The translations under genes were made by a program, and so were the position numbers. The notes under the pieces are model-generated. The model saw nothing but the letters and a program-made list of their open reading frames with translations, was not told the origin of the DNA and searched no databases. Positions 8,892 to 15,637 of a stretch of 64,000 bases of DNA are shown here, one piece after another. How positions within the stretch are numbered: position 1 is the first letter of the stretch; the number at the start of each line of letters is the position of its first letter. The stretch comes from an uncultured Allomuricauda sp. (GTDB taxonomy: Bacteria > Bacteroidota > Bacteroidia > Flavobacteriales > Flavobacteriaceae), in contig NZ_CANMUU010000002.1 of assembly GCF_947501165.1 (NCBI RefSeq), positions 1,054,001 to 1,118,000 of the forward strand, read 5' to 3'.

Positions 8892-10301
8892 ATGGCAAAT
8901 ACTTATGATTTTGGCCTAGTAGGCTTAGGGGTAATGGGAAGAAATTTTATCCTCAATGTGGCCGATAATGGTTTTACTGCCTTCGGTAACGATTTGGATA
9001 AGGAAAAAGTGAATGCCCTGATAGAGGAAGGAGGCGATACCCACAAGGTCAATGCCGATGTTGATGCTTCCAATTTTGTGAGTGCCTTGAGCAAACCTCG
9101 TAAAATCATGCTTTTGGTGCCTGCAGGAAAAGTTGTGGATATTGTTATTGAATCTCTTTTGCCTTATTTAGATGAAGGTGATATAATTATTGATGGAGGG
9201 AATTCATTTTTTACCGATACCGATAGAAGAGAAGCTTATTTAAAAGAGAAAGGAATCAACTTCTTTGGTGCTGGAGTTTCTGGAGGAGCCAAAGGTGCTC
9301 GAAAGGGGCCAAGCATAATGCCAGGAGGTTCAAGGGATGCTTACCAATTCGTGAAACCCATTTTTGAAGCGGTTGCTGCGAAATACAAAGGAGAACCCTG
9401 TGTTACTTATCTTGGGCCAAAATCTGCTGGAAACTACGTAAAAATGGTTCACAATGGCATTGAATATGGATTAATGCAACTGACTTCCGAAATATATGAC
9501 CTTTTAAAAAAAGCCGGAGGGCTTACCAACGAGGAACAGCATAAAACCTTTGCAGAATGGAATTCGGGGAGGTTGCAGTCCTTTTTAGTCGAGATTACTT
9601 CCGAGATTTTGACCCAGAAAGATGATTTGACGGATGGTGACTTGGTGGATATGATTTTGGACAAGGCAAAACAGAAAGGTACAGGAAAATGGACTTCCCA
9701 AAATGCAATGGATTTGGGCATTCCAGTCCCAACAATAGATATTGCTGTAAGCATGCGAGAGATTTCAGCTCTTAAGGATGAGCGCATCAAAGCAGACGAA
9801 ATTTATGATAGACCCTCTCCGGAATCTGTTGTAAAAGACACATTGACCAGTAAAGCAGAAAAAGCCCTGTATTTTGCGTTTATCATGGCCTACGCCCAAG
9901 GCATGCATCAATTAGCCGATGCCAGTAAAGAATATGGTTACGAGCTGGACTTGGGAGAAATCGCTAAAATATGGAGGGCAGGTTGTATCATCCGAGCTGC
10001 GCTATTGGCAGATATTACCGATGCTTTTAAAGCACAACCCGATTTACCAAACTTGTTGTTATCACCTTCATTCACAGAGAAGGTAAAAGAAACCGTTGCT
10101 GCTACCCGTGAACTGGTAGCTTACGGGGCTACAAGTGGCATACCACTTCCAGGGCTGTCCAATGCGTTGACTTATTTTGATGCGTATACCAGCAGCAGAC
10201 TTCCCCTAAATATGATTCAAGCGCAACGGGATTATTTCGGGTCGCATACTTATGAAAGATTAGATCGGGAAGGTATTTTTCATACGGAGTGGGAAAACTA
10301 A
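8892..10301 (+). CDS. gnd: 6-phosphogluconate dehydrogenase, decarboxylating
   Basis: This 469-residue enzyme converts 6-phosphogluconate to ribulose 5-phosphate and CO2 with NADP reduction. It has the N-terminal Rossmann motif GLGVMGRNFILNVADNG and the substrate-site stretch GAGVSGGAKGARKGPSIMPGG. It also has KMVHNGIEYGLMQL with the catalytic Lys, and the C-terminal helical domain ending in GSHTYERLDREG. Length matches the standard homodimeric family. It is divergent from zwf-pgl; the shared 177-base intergenic region presumably holds both promoters, although I see no clear TAnnTTTG box in it. Confidence 0.97.
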   Translation: MANTYDFGLVGLGVMGRNFILNVADNGFTAFGNDLDKEKVNALIEEGGDTHKVNADVDASNFVSALSKPRKIMLLVPAGKVVDIVIESLLPYLDEGDIIIDGGNSFFTDTDRREAYLKEKGINFFGAGVSGGAKGARKGPSIMPGGSRDAYQFVKPIFEAVAAKYKGEPCVTYLGPKSAGNYVKMVHNGIEYGLMQLTSEIYDLLKKAGGLTNEEQHKTFAEWNSGRLQSFLVEITSEILTQKDDLTDGDLVDMILDKAKQKGTGKWTSQNAMDLGIPVPTIDIAVSMREISALKDERIKADEIYDRPSPESVVKDTLTSKAEKALYFAFIMAYAQGMHQLADASKEYGYELDLGEIAKIWRAGCIIRAALLADITDAFKAQPDLPNLLLSPSFTEKVKETVAATRELVAYGATSGIPLPGLSNALTYFDAYTSSRLPLNMIQAQRDYFGSHTYERLDREGIFHTEWEN

Positions 10302-10391
10302 TAATTTGTAAGCTATTTGACAGGGCCAAACTGGTAAGACGTATTGTTTAGCTAATACTTCGCAGAACATAACCTGATTTTTTAATGAAAA

Positions 10392-10423
10392 TTTGCGTAA
10401 CCAAATGATTACATATATATTTG
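10392..10423 (+). promoter_or_regulatory. Promoter of the ArsR-AHSA1 operon
   Basis: A TTTG at 10392-10395 is followed after 20 bases by TATATTTG at 10416-10423, matching the Bacteroidota -33/-7 consensus (TTTG and TAnnTTTG). Transcription would start near 10430, about 15 bases before the ArsR ATG. Both operator palindromes overlap this promoter. Confidence 0.6.
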
Positions 10424-10438
10424 TAACCATTCAGTTAC
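10397..10438. promoter_or_regulatory. Pair of palindromic operators for the ArsR regulator
   Basis: Two 16-bp inverted repeats begin with GTAAC. One at 10397-10412 (GTAA-N8-TTAC) lies in the spacer of the promoter; one at 10423-10438 (GTAAC-N6-GTTAC, perfect arms) covers the start site. Their centres are 26 bp apart. The position over the promoter of a winged-helix repressor gene suggests autorepression; the assignment of protein to site is inferred. Confidence 0.6.
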
Positions 10439-10445
10439 ATTTATA

Positions 10446-10778
10446 ATGCGAAGAGATGTTTTTCAAGCCATAGCCGACCCCGTTCGAAGGGATATCATTC
10501 AACACCTTTCGCAAAATGCGATGACTGTGAATGTGGTGGCAGAAAAGTTTGATATAAGTAGACCCGCCATTTCTAAACATCTAAGGATTCTTGAGGAATG
10601 CGGTATCATTTCCATTGAACAAAAAGGTAGGGAGCGTTACTGCATGATTAATCCCAAAACCTTGATTCCAGCTTTTCTTTGGATTGACCAATACCGTAAT
10701 CTTTGGGAGGAAAAACTGGACTCTTTTGAAAATTACCTTAAGCAATTACAAAATAAATCGGACAAAAATGAACAATGA
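10446..10778 (+). CDS. ArsR-family winged-helix transcriptional regulator
   Basis: This 110-residue one-domain regulator starts with RRDVFQAIADPVRRDIIQHLS, then has the HTH segment VNVVAEKFDISRPAISKHLRILEECGII and the wing QKGRERYCMI. This is the SdpR-like branch commonly paired with AHSA1-domain proteins. No metal-binding Cys pair (such as ELCVCDL) is visible, so it is unlikely to be an arsenic or metal sensor. The gene overlaps the downstream AHSA1 gene by 11 bases, and two palindromes cover its promoter, so it probably represses its own operon. Confidence 0.92.
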   Translation: MRRDVFQAIADPVRRDIIQHLSQNAMTVNVVAEKFDISRPAISKHLRILEECGIISIEQKGRERYCMINPKTLIPAFLWIDQYRNLWEEKLDSFENYLKQLQNKSDKNEQ

Positions 10779-11226
10779 CAATCTGCCCAAAAACCGAACG
10801 TTGACCCTACAAAGAATTTTCGATGCTCCTATTGAAATCGTATGGGACGCATGGACCCAGCCCGAACATATAGCTAATTGGTGGGGACCAAAGGGAATGG
10901 AAACCAAAGTATTGGAGCATTATTTTGAGGTAGGCGGAAGCTGGAAATATGTCATGAAAATGCCAGACGGAAACGAGTTTATCGCGGACGGGGTGTATTC
11001 TGAAATTGTACATCATCAGAAAATTGTATCCAGCGCGAACTTTAACCCCATGACTGAAAATGTGGAAATCCACTCAATTTTTGAAGTAAGTGGTGAAAAA
11101 ACCAAGTTTACTTTTCACTGTGTGCATGAAACTGAAGAATACTGTAAACAACAGGAACAAATGGGCTTTTACAACGGATGGGGCTCCGTGTTTGAGCGTT
11201 TGAACGAGTTTCTCCAAAATCGTTAA
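10768..11226 (+). CDS. AHSA1/SRPBCC-domain protein
   Basis: This 152-residue single SRPBCC (Bet v1-like, AHSA1) domain shows LQRIFDAPIEIVWDAWTQPEHIANWWGPKG, GGSWKYVMKMPDGNEF and FNPMTENVEIHSIFEV, ending with GFYNGWGSVFERLNEFL. The fold forms a hydrophobic ligand cavity; the ligand is unknown. The start at 10768 (MNNDN) lies within the last codons of the ArsR gene; an upstream reading from 10684 would bury half of it in that gene and is not supported. ArsR plus AHSA1 pairs are widespread, and the regulator may sense the ligand or its effect. Confidence 0.9.
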   Translation: MNNDNLPKNRTLTLQRIFDAPIEIVWDAWTQPEHIANWWGPKGMETKVLEHYFEVGGSWKYVMKMPDGNEFIADGVYSEIVHHQKIVSSANFNPMTENVEIHSIFEVSGEKTKFTFHCVHETEEYCKQQEQMGFYNGWGSVFERLNEFLQNR

Positions 11227-11245
11227 AAGCGAAAACCTTAAAACC

Positions 11246-11950
11246 CTAAGGGTTTAGATTGTTTTTCAAATAGCCGAAGACATATTCCTTGTACTTCCCA
11301 CCAATGGGAATCTCGAGGGATGCTATTTCAATATCACGTGCAGTGTAGGCCGTTACTTTTCGAGAATTTACTATATAAGATCGGTGTACCCGAATGAAGT
11401 GCGAGGGTAAATCCTTTAATATATTCGCTAGTTGTTCTTTGATAACCAAGGATTCCTGGGGCAAATGGATACGTATATAATCCTTAAGGCTTTCTATGTG
11501 CGATATGTTATCAAATATGACTTTTACTTGTTTTTTATTGATTGAAACAAACATAAAGTCCGGATTAGGACTTTCTATTTCAACCTTCGAAACACTCTGA
11601 ATACTATGGGTCAATTTATTGATTGCCTTTAAAAAACGAGAGAAAGTAATTGGTTTTAATAAGTAGTCCACGGCTTCAAACTCATAACTATCCAAGGCAT
11701 ATTCCCTGTAGGCAGTGGTAAAAATAACCTTCGGAGGATTGGATAGTGTATTCAAAAAATCGAGACCGGTAAGTTTGGGCATTTGAATATCCAAAAAAAC
11801 AACATCAACTTTATTTTGGTTTAAAAAATCACTCGCCTCCAGTGCATTTTTGAAGGAGCCCAACAACTCTAAATAAGGAATTTCAGCAATATGTCCCTCC
11901 AATAGTGATCGGGCCAACGGTTCATCATCAACAAGAATACATTTAATCAT
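11246..11950 (-). CDS. LytTR-family response regulator
   Basis: This 234-residue regulator has an N-terminal receiver domain with the acidic pair DD (8-9), the phospho-acceptor Asp54 in VVFLDIQMP and a conserved Lys near 108 (LLKP). A C-terminal LytTR DNA-binding domain (about 135-230) contains FVSINKKQVKVIFDNISHIESLKDYIRI and HFIRVHRSYIVN. LytTR proteins bind direct repeats about 20-21 bp apart. The gene overlaps the end of its histidine kinase gene by eight bases, so the pair is translated together. It is convergent with the AHSA1 gene. Confidence 0.95.
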   Translation of the reverse strand: MIKCILVDDEPLARSLLEGHIAEIPYLELLGSFKNALEASDFLNQNKVDVVFLDIQMPKLTGLDFLNTLSNPPKVIFTTAYREYALDSYEFEAVDYLLKPITFSRFLKAINKLTHSIQSVSKVEIESPNPDFMFVSINKKQVKVIFDNISHIESLKDYIRIHLPQESLVIKEQLANILKDLPSHFIRVHRSYIVNSRKVTAYTARDIEIASLEIPIGGKYKEYVFGYLKNNLNP

Positions 11951-13028
11951 TGGGCGAGGCAGTGTTTATACATAACTTAACCTTATAACTATCCCCTATA
12001 TCCCGACTTTCAAAGCTGTAATCGCGGTAAAGTCGCTCTAATTGCTGCTTCAAATTGGCAACCCCTATACCTTTAGTGAAGCCCGTGTTGTCTGACATAG
12101 TATTTAATTCCTTGGTGTTCTTAACCTCAAAATAGAGAAATTCGGTTTTAAGATAAAGATGAATATCAATTTCGGGCTGCTTCACTTGACCGCTTGCCCC
12201 ATGTTTAAATGCATTTTCCACTATGGACAACAATAACAAAGGTGCAATTCGTAGTCCTTGGTGTTTGCTTTTGTCGAAGTTAAATCTGCAATTCAAAACA
12301 ATGTCGTCACTAAATCGAATTCTTTCCAACTCAATGTAATTCTGTATCAATTCAATCTCGTTTTCAAGTGGAACGTACTTTTCATTGCATTTGTATAAAA
12401 TGTAGTCCAACATCTCAGAAAGTGATTCTACCATTTTTGGAGCCTTGTCCGATTTTTGAACTGTCAAAGCATATAGATTGTTCAAGGTATTGAAGAGAAA
12501 ATGTGGGTGTATTTGGGATTTCAGGGCATCAAGTTCTGCTTTGTTCTTGTCACTTTGTAATTGAAGTCTCTCGCGTTCCATTTCATTTCTTTCATACGCC
12601 ATTTTCGTGAAGGTCATCGCAAAGGTTGCCATAAGCAATGCGGGCAAATAACCAAAGAATAGGGAGTCCACATCTGAAAAGATTTCCAAAACAGATTCTT
12701 GTGTAAAGGGCCCTTTACGAAAAATAGGTTCATATAGGTAGACATTCACAAGTCTATCAAAAGCACTGGTAAAATAAAAAAGTGCTATGGAACTCAATGT
12801 GAAGAGAATATATTTTCTAATTCGATAAAAAGAAGGAACCAGGTAATAGTTAAATCCATAGACCGCCAGAAGCATTGCAGGCAGTCTTTTCAAATTCTGT
12901 AGCATTAAAAGCAGAAGGCTTTGGTCATTACCATCTTTAAAGAATTGTATTAGGGTAAAGCTGGACAGTAGAATAAGCCAAAACAGTACATGGGATGAGA
13001 TTCCCTCACCCAGTATTCGCTTTTTCAT
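11943..13028 (-). CDS. LytS-like sensor histidine kinase (PF06580 type)
   Basis: A membrane sensor kinase of about 361 residues. Four or so hydrophobic segments occupy the N-terminal ~140 residues, a short coiled coil follows (ERNEMERERLQLQSDKNKAELDAL), and then the His_kinase domain with HPHFLFNTLNNLYAL, in which the phosphorylated His precedes the PHF. The C-terminal ATPase part has the N-box IVENAFKHG. No extracellular sensory domain is evident. An ATG at 13046 is also possible, but the TACTTTTG promoter box at 13061-13054 would leave almost no leader, so 13028 (MKKRILGEG) is preferred. It is cotranscribed with the LytTR regulator. Confidence 0.93.
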   Translation of the reverse strand: MKKRILGEGISSHVLFWLILLSSFTLIQFFKDGNDQSLLLLMLQNLKRLPAMLLAVYGFNYYLVPSFYRIRKYILFTLSSIALFYFTSAFDRLVNVYLYEPIFRKGPFTQESVLEIFSDVDSLFFGYLPALLMATFAMTFTKMAYERNEMERERLQLQSDKNKAELDALKSQIHPHFLFNTLNNLYALTVQKSDKAPKMVESLSEMLDYILYKCNEKYVPLENEIELIQNYIELERIRFSDDIVLNCRFNFDKSKHQGLRIAPLLLLSIVENAFKHGASGQVKQPEIDIHLYLKTEFLYFEVKNTKELNTMSDNTGFTKGIGVANLKQQLERLYRDYSFESRDIGDSYKVKLCINTASPND

Positions 13029-13053
13029 TTTAGTATTCACTAACATTAAAACT

Positions 13054-13081
13054 CAAAAGTAAACAAATAACAGAGTGACAA
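13054..13081 (-). promoter_or_regulatory. Promoter of the LytS/LytTR operon
   Basis: On the minus strand TTG (about 13081-13079) is followed after 17 bases by TACTTTTG at 13061-13054, a match to the Bacteroidota TAnnTTTG -7 box. Transcription would begin near 13047, supporting the ATG at 13028 as the kinase start. Confidence 0.45.
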
Positions 13082-13236
13082 TTCCAATTGTAGACCAATC
13101 TCGAATTGCCGATGTCGAAATCGGATTTGTCGTCCACAAAGGAAATTAAGCCTCATCAAATAATTATATAGGGGTTGCAAAGAGTCGATGGTCTGTTTTT
13201 CAATTTGGCAAGAACAGAACACTTCATATTTGGTGT

Positions 13237-14529
13237 ATGAAAAAACTAAAACTTCCCAAATTCACCCGCAGGGTATTGCGCGTATTTGGAACACTGTTCG
13301 TTTTGTGGCTTACTTGGAGCATTTACTATTACAGCACCTTCACTAAGTTTCCTGAAGCACAATTCCCAATCACGGAAGAAGTTTCGAATCTCGAATACAA
13401 GAATTCAATTCAACAGGCAAAAAAGCGTTTGCAGGGAGTAAGTAATAGACTTGATGTCCCCTCCTTTTCCATAGCAGTAGGTCATAACAGTAACTTAGTC
13501 TGGTCTGCAGCAGAAGGCTACGCGAATGTGGAGAATCAAATAGCAGCAAGCCCATTGACCCAGTACCGGGTTGGCAGCACCTCAAAAGCAATCACAGTAA
13601 CAGGTATTGCCAAATTGGTGGATAAAGGCGGGCTAAAACTCGATGCGGTAATTGGTGACACCATTACGAACTGGACACGCAAAAAATGGGATTTTACACT
13701 CAGACGATTGCTAAGTCACACCGCAGGTGTTGGAAACTACAAAGACTTTGGTCTGGCATCAGGAAGATATACCCTTTGCAACTGCAACCAATTCAATTCG
13801 GCGTCTGAAGGCTTAAAGGTCTTTGACCGCTATCCCTTGTTATATAAACCAGGCTCAGACTTTGCCTATTCCACTTTCGACATCAACCTTTCCAGTGTCG
13901 TTCTTGAGCAAGCTGCAGACCAGCCCTTTTTGGATTACATGCAGACGAACATCTTTGATGTTTTAGAAATGAAAAGTACCTATGGCGACCATTCCCAACC
14001 CAAAACAAAGCACTTGGCCACTTTTTATGAAACCTTGGAGGGTTCCTATCGCGAATACCGTACCATGGGAATACGTCACGATGTTAACCTCAGTTACAAA
14101 TGGGCCGGTGGTGGATTTATCTCCACTCCTACTGACTTGGTCAAGATGGGAAACGCATGGCTGGCTGACAGCACTTTTTTATCCATAGAAACTAAAAAGG
14201 AATTTTGGACACCTGTTAGGCTTTCGAATGGAAAGGTCAACGAACAAGAATATGCCCTGGGATGGCGTTCATGGCTCAAATATGAAAATGAATCCCTAAT
14301 AGATGGAAAACCCATTTGGATGGTTCACCATGGTGGTGTGAGTAAGGGTTCCATGAATTTTCTAGTATTATTTCCTGAATATGGTTTAGTCGTAGACGCA
14401 TCAATCAATGCACGGGCAGAACATTTTGGAATTTTTGCCAAAGAGGTGAGAAAAATAGCAAATTGTTTTTTGAAAACTTTACCAAAACAAGAATCAGTAC
14501 TATTTCACGAAATAAGCAAACAGCGTTAG
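13237..14529 (+). CDS. Serine hydrolase, beta-lactamase class C / esterase family
   Basis: This 430-residue protein has an N-terminal membrane anchor (about residues 14-33), so the catalytic domain is probably periplasmic. The PF00144 fold shows the SxxK motif STSK at 114-117, with Ser114 as the nucleophile. It continues with LLSHTAGVG, a YST in place of the usual YxN (in DFAYSTFDINL), and HHGGVSKGS near the C-terminus as the KTG equivalent. It may be a peptidase or esterase acting on cell-wall or D-amino-acid substrates; a true beta-lactamase is less likely. It is divergent from the LytS/LytTR operon, and could be one of its targets. Confidence 0.9.
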   Translation: MKKLKLPKFTRRVLRVFGTLFVLWLTWSIYYYSTFTKFPEAQFPITEEVSNLEYKNSIQQAKKRLQGVSNRLDVPSFSIAVGHNSNLVWSAAEGYANVENQIAASPLTQYRVGSTSKAITVTGIAKLVDKGGLKLDAVIGDTITNWTRKKWDFTLRRLLSHTAGVGNYKDFGLASGRYTLCNCNQFNSASEGLKVFDRYPLLYKPGSDFAYSTFDINLSSVVLEQAADQPFLDYMQTNIFDVLEMKSTYGDHSQPKTKHLATFYETLEGSYREYRTMGIRHDVNLSYKWAGGGFISTPTDLVKMGNAWLADSTFLSIETKKEFWTPVRLSNGKVNEQEYALGWRSWLKYENESLIDGKPIWMVHHGGVSKGSMNFLVLFPEYGLVVDASINARAEHFGIFAKEVRKIANCFLKTLPKQESVLFHEISKQR

Positions 14530-14600
14530 CGCCACGTACCATACTTGACAATCATTTTTTCGAAAAACTTAGAGGGTTGTGATTTTTTTATACGCTTGTA

Positions 14601-14622
14601 GTGTTCTAGTTAACTAACACAC
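14601..14622. promoter_or_regulatory. GntR-type palindromic operator before the decayed ABC gene
   Basis: A 22-bp inverted repeat has outer arms GTGT/ACAC and a perfect inner TAGTTAACTA, with two mismatched pairs between them. It sits five bases before the start of the ABC ATPase remnant. Such palindromes upstream of small ABC transporter operons are typical of YtrA-subfamily GntR repressors, but no GntR gene remains in this window. Confidence 0.5.
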
Positions 14623-14626
14623 CATA

Positions 14627-14771
14627 ATGTTAAACTGTAAACAACTTCAATTTAATTATCCTAAAAGCCGCCCAATCCTTAAATCGGTGGATTTAAATTT
14701 TGATTCAGGAAGCATTTATGGCCTATTTGGAAAAATGATGAAGGGAAAAGTACATTGATGGAATTAGGGTG
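14627..14771 (+). pseudogene. ABC transporter ATP-binding protein remnant, N-terminus only
   Basis: The frame from the ATG at 14627 reads MLNCKQLQFNYPKSRP and ILKSVDLNFDSGSIYGLFGK, the classic start of an ABC ATPase. It then goes out of frame at the A run near 14731 and hits a stop. Inserting one A restores GKNDEGKSTLMELG, a complete Walker A. The coding similarity then ends abruptly near 14768, where a GIN-domain sequence begins. So the gene has lost both its frame and everything after Walker A. A deletion that fused two neighbouring genes is the simplest explanation. Confidence 0.75.
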
Positions 14772-15201
14772 AGCCAAGACCGAACTTCAGTTTCATTTGA
14801 AGGTATTAAAACTAATGCACCTTTGAGAATAATTCTGGAACAAGACAGTTTGCATAAGATTCAGGTAGAAGCTCCAAATCATCTAATCGATTCGGTAAAG
14901 ACGTCTTTGGTAAACGATACCCTGCTAATAGAGACTCGAAAAAATGTTAGAAAAAAAAGACAGTGTTGTTGTTAAAGTAAAACTTAGGTCACTTCATCGT
15001 CTAAAACTAGATGAGTACAGTGTTATCGTATCCGAAAATGTCATTTCAGGTAAGGAATTACACTTAGAGCTAAGAGGTCACAGTTCCGCGCAGCTACAAC
15101 TTCAATTTGGGTACATGTTTTACAGCAACTCGTCAGATGGAACTGTGGATATCAGTGGAGATATAAAGAATATTAAAATCGTTAACGCACAAAAAGAGTA
15201 A
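14754..15201 (+). pseudogene. GIN-domain (DUF2807) protein remnant with frameshift
   Basis: Two overlapping frames together encode a putative auto-transporter adhesin head GIN domain. The first gives GIRVSQDRTSVSFEGIKTN, VEAPNHLIDSVKTSLVNDTLLIETRKNV; the second continues with KKDSVVVKVKLRSLHRLKL, LHLELRGHSSAQLQLQF and VDISGDIKNIKIVNAQKE. They join at a run of eight A at 14951-14958, the likely frameshift site. The 5' end, including any signal peptide, is missing and replaced by the ABC remnant. Such proteins are usually secreted envelope proteins. Confidence 0.75.
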
Positions 15202-15212
15202 TCAGCCATTTA

Positions 15213-15242
15213 TTCATCAATCAATCATCATTCATCAATCAA
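15213..15242 (+). repeat. Direct repeat TTCATCAATCAA, two copies
   Basis: TTCATCAATCAA occurs at 15213-15224 and again at 15231-15242, an 18-bp period, in the gap between the GIN remnant and the membrane-protein remnant. The intervening CATCA is a partial third copy. It could be slipped-strand expansion; no function is apparent. Confidence 0.6.
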
Positions 15243-15255
15243 AAAACGAACAATC

Positions 15256-15632
15256 ATGTTATCAAAAACAGAAATCATTGCAAGTAATTCATTCAAAAAA
15301 AACTTTGTGCCGCATAGTGAATGGGTACTACGATTATTCCTTGCGATGGGCGGCGTGTGACTTTTTAAAATTGGGCTTATGTTTTGGCTTTTGGTAAACA
15401 ATGGCCCAGTGGGTTTTGATCCCGTAACCTATAGAGGTCCATTTCTAGCTTTCCTAGATTTGGTCAATATTTGATTCCCTTGGCCATCGCCGAGATGCAT
15501 ATTCGTGCAAGGAAAACGAAAAAACCTAGTATGCAAATTGCCACTGCCCTTATTATACTGCTATGTACCTTGATAACAATTGCAGGTACATTTGCTGCTA
15601 CCATGGGCATGTGGTTGCCCAGATTAAGTTAA
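15256..15632 (+). pseudogene. Broken small membrane-protein gene
   Basis: The frame from ATG 15256 gives NFVPHSEWVLRLFLAMGGV, then an in-frame TGA at 15358. It resumes as LFKIGLMFWLLVNNGPVGF and FDPVTYRGPFLAFLDLV, and reaches a second TGA at 15472. Shifting by one base just before that stop restores QYLIPLAIAEMHIRARK and a last membrane segment ALIILLCTLITIAGTFAATM, ending WLPRLS at 15632. Repaired, it would be about 125 residues with three membrane segments. I do not recognise the family. It is the third damaged gene in a row and ends six bases before the 3' end of carB. Confidence 0.7.
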
Positions 15633-15637
15633 GCGGG

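Noticed and set aside
10684..10767. Earlier start for the AHSA1 protein
   Set aside because: It would overlap the last third of the ArsR gene; the family start is at 10768.
14944..15201. The second GIN-domain fragment as a genuine small gene
   Set aside because: Its N-terminus is the continuation of the upstream fragment in another frame, joined at an eight-A run, so the two are one broken gene.
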